NCBI GenBank assembly: GCA_023429845.1 | Contig: JAEZCY010000083.1 | Location: 1-12,520, forward strand | Direction: 5' to 3' | Origin: Acidobacteriota bacterium | Lineage (GTDB): Bacteria > Acidobacteriota > Vicinamibacteria > Vicinamibacterales > Vicinamibacteraceae | Length of the DNA: 12,520 nt | Shown here: piece after piece, positions 11,079 through 12,520 of the stretch | How the letters are laid out: each line of letters starts with the position of its first letter | Position numbering within the stretch: position 1 is the stretch's first letter | The notes under the pieces: model-generated | Databases searched by the model: none | The model's input: the letters and a program-made list of their open reading frames with translations, nothing else | Told to the model about the DNA's origin: nothing | Made by a program: the position numbers and the translations under genes

Positions 11079-12520
11079 CTATTCGGCGAGCAGGTCGCCG
11101 TACAGCCGTTTGTAGTCCACGGCGGTGCCGATGATCTTCTTCACGTAGATCTGCGTCTCGGGAAACGGGATGTCGTCGATGAACTCCGCCTGTTCGATGG
11201 CGCCGCGCTCTGCCTTCCACCGCACCACCCGGCCCTCGCCTGCGTTGTAGCCGGCCAGCGCGTAATGCACGCCGCCGAGCTCGCGCACGAGATTGGCGAA
11301 GTGACGCGTGCCCAGCCGCACGTTCGTCTCGGGGTCGGTGAGCATGGACGTGCGGAACGGCCGCACGCCTTCGGCGCGTGCGAGACGCGCGCCGGTCGTT
11401 GGCAGGATCTGCATCAATCCCCAGGCATTGGCCGGCGACCTGACGTCGGCCACGTACGAGGACTCCTGACCGATGAGCGCCGCGACGACGAACGGATCGA
11501 TGCGATGACGCGCCGCATAGCGCTTGATGAGCGGCACGTAGTCGATCGGAAAGATCACTTCCTGGATCTCGCGCGGCAGCGCGTCGCCGCGCACGGACAG
11601 GTACTGCGGGTATGCCTGGCGCATCGTGTTGATCGCCGGTCGGATCTCGCCCTGCTGGCGATACACCCAGGCAAGAGTCGCATCCAGCTTCGGCGTACGG
11701 CCGTGCGCACGCTGCGCGTGCCTCATCTCCTCGACGGCCTCGGCGTACATGCCAGCCGAGACCAGCCAGGTGATCATGTCGGCCGTCGGCGGCGGCTCGG
11801 CCCCGGCGAGTGTCGCGCGGTCGTCGGGCGCAGTGTCGCCGTCGGTGGGCAGAGCGTCGGGATCGGGCTCGCCCCCGTCGACCGACGCAACGACGATGTC
11901 GGGCATGTGTCCGGAGGTGCTCGTGGGCACGGGCGTGCCGAGGCGTGTCAGCGCGTCCGAGGCCAGCCGGCCGTAGTACGAGTGCAGGTAGTCCACCGCC
12001 GCCAGGGTCAGACGCTGCGTGGCGCCAGTGCGATCGCCGGTCTTCTCCCGCCCACGGCCGGCCCAGTAGAGCCATGCGGGCCGCGTGTTGGCGCGGGGGA
12101 AGCTCGCCGACGCCGCCTCGAACACCCGCACGGCCTCGTCGAACTGCTGCTGCCGGTAGCTCCACCAGCCCGACTTCCAGGCCGCACGCTCGGCGTACCT
12201 GCCGGCGGGGTTGCGATCGAACAGTCGCCGAAACACCAAGGCGGCCTGAGCGTCGTTGTCGGCCCGAATCAGGTGTGTGCCGTACTCGTCGAGTGCCCGT
12301 TCGACCCAGGTGTCGGCCGCCGTGCCGGGGACGACGGCGATGAGCGCCTCGATCGCGGTGCGGTACTCGGCGTGGCGACCGAGTTCGCGCAACGCCCGGG
12401 CCGCGAGGTATTGCGCCTCGCCGTTGCCGACGCGACGGTCAGCCAGATCGGTCAGCGTCGCCAGGGCGGCGCCGCAGCGCTTCAGGGCGCACTCCGCGTG
12501 TGCGAGGCGCAGTTGCAGGC
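11079..12520 (-). CDS. slt: Soluble lytic murein transglycosylase (Slt family), 5' end outside the window
   Basis: 479 residues are visible. The frame stays open through the right edge of the window, so the signal peptide and true start are missing. A TTG at 12392 is not needed as a start because the helical-repeat pattern continues upstream of it (QYLAARALRELGRHAEY). Residues 1 to about 195 are TPR-like superhelical repeats, with WLYWAGRGREKTGD and YYGRLASDAL typical of Slt70. An acidic, Pro-rich, probably disordered stretch (about 195-245) and more helices follow. The lysozyme-like SLT domain occupies about 325-479: catalytic Glu352 in GQESSY, AWGLMQILP (365-373) and AGYNAGEGRV (422-431). 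The enzyme cleaves the MurNAc-GlcNAc bond in the periplasm, forming 1,6-anhydroMurNAc during wall turnover. The downstream neighbour is the ECF gene. Confidence 0.93.
   Translation of the reverse strand, partial: LQLRLAHAECALKRCGAALATLTDLADRRVGNGEAQYLAARALRELGRHAEYRTAIEALIAVVPGTAADTWVERALDEYGTHLIRADNDAQAALVFRRLFDRNPAGRYAERAAWKSGWWSYRQQQFDEAVRVFEAASASFPRANTRPAWLYWAGRGREKTGDRTGATQRLTLAAVDYLHSYYGRLASDALTRLGTPVPTSTSGHMPDIVVASVDGGEPDPDALPTDGDTAPDDRATLAGAEPPPTADMITWLVSAGMYAEAVEEMRHAQRAHGRTPKLDATLAWVYRQQGEIRPAINTMRQAYPQYLSVRGDALPREIQEVIFPIDYVPLIKRYAARHRIDPFVVAALIGQESSYVADVRSPANAWGLMQILPTTGARLARAEGVRPFRTSMLTDPETNVRLGTRHFANLVRELGGVHYALAGYNAGEGRVVRWKAERGAIEQAEFIDDIPFPETQIYVKKIIGTAVDYKRLYGDLLAE

Noticed and set aside
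10417..12165. A single 582-residue protein joining the ECF frame to sequence upstream
   Set aside because: Upstream of 10992 the frame runs out of phase through the Slt gene and gives Arg/Ala-rich nonsense. The real protein starts at about GTG 10992.

Overview
The window is GC-rich, densely packed bacterial chromosome from a Gram-negative organism. An ADP-heptose epimerase, a signal-peptide-bearing beta-barrel protein ending in Phe, and a soluble lytic transglycosylase all imply an LPS-type outer membrane and a periplasm. The codon use, the REP-like hairpin (core CGTAGCCGCCGGGC) and the GAA-headed heptad repeats remind me of Acidobacteriota of the Vicinamibacteria type. That assignment is inference from memory, not something the sequence proves. 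No rRNA, tRNA, CRISPR array, phage gene or transposase was seen.

Layout. Positions 1-144 are intergenic and carry a repeat cluster: a degenerate reverse REP-like copy, a 19-bp tandem repeat and a 9-bp-stem REP hairpin. Positions 145-4793 (minus) form a tight three-gene operon. It encodes two ABC half-exporters with complementary degenerate ATPase motifs, overlapping by one base, followed directly by hldD. A 65-bp divergent promoter region separates this operon from a plus-strand outer-membrane beta-barrel gene (4859-5683), which is followed by a perfect 10-bp hairpin. Next come two overlapping genes (5783-9057) for tandem paralogous multi-pass membrane proteins that resemble GT-C glycosyltransferases. 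A second REP hairpin lies at 9116-9143, followed by a PLP aminotransferase (9170-10357). This gene converges on an ECF-type substrate-binding membrane protein (10417-10992, minus) across an AT-rich imperfect inverted repeat made of 7-nt units. The window ends inside an Slt-type lytic transglycosylase gene (11079-12520, minus) that continues beyond the right edge.

Function. Most of the window concerns the cell envelope: LPS-core heptose supply, a probable heterodimeric lipid, LPS or drug exporter, an outer-membrane barrel, two candidate polyprenyl-sugar-dependent membrane glycosyltransferases and peptidoglycan turnover. The aminotransferase and the ECF component are metabolic and transport genes with no obvious tie to these. 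No clear defence, mobile or secondary-metabolite system is visible. The least-characterised items are the GT-C-like pair, the repeat families, and an apparent leaderless-start pattern: a -10-like hexamer sits 5-9 nt before every start that is not translationally coupled.
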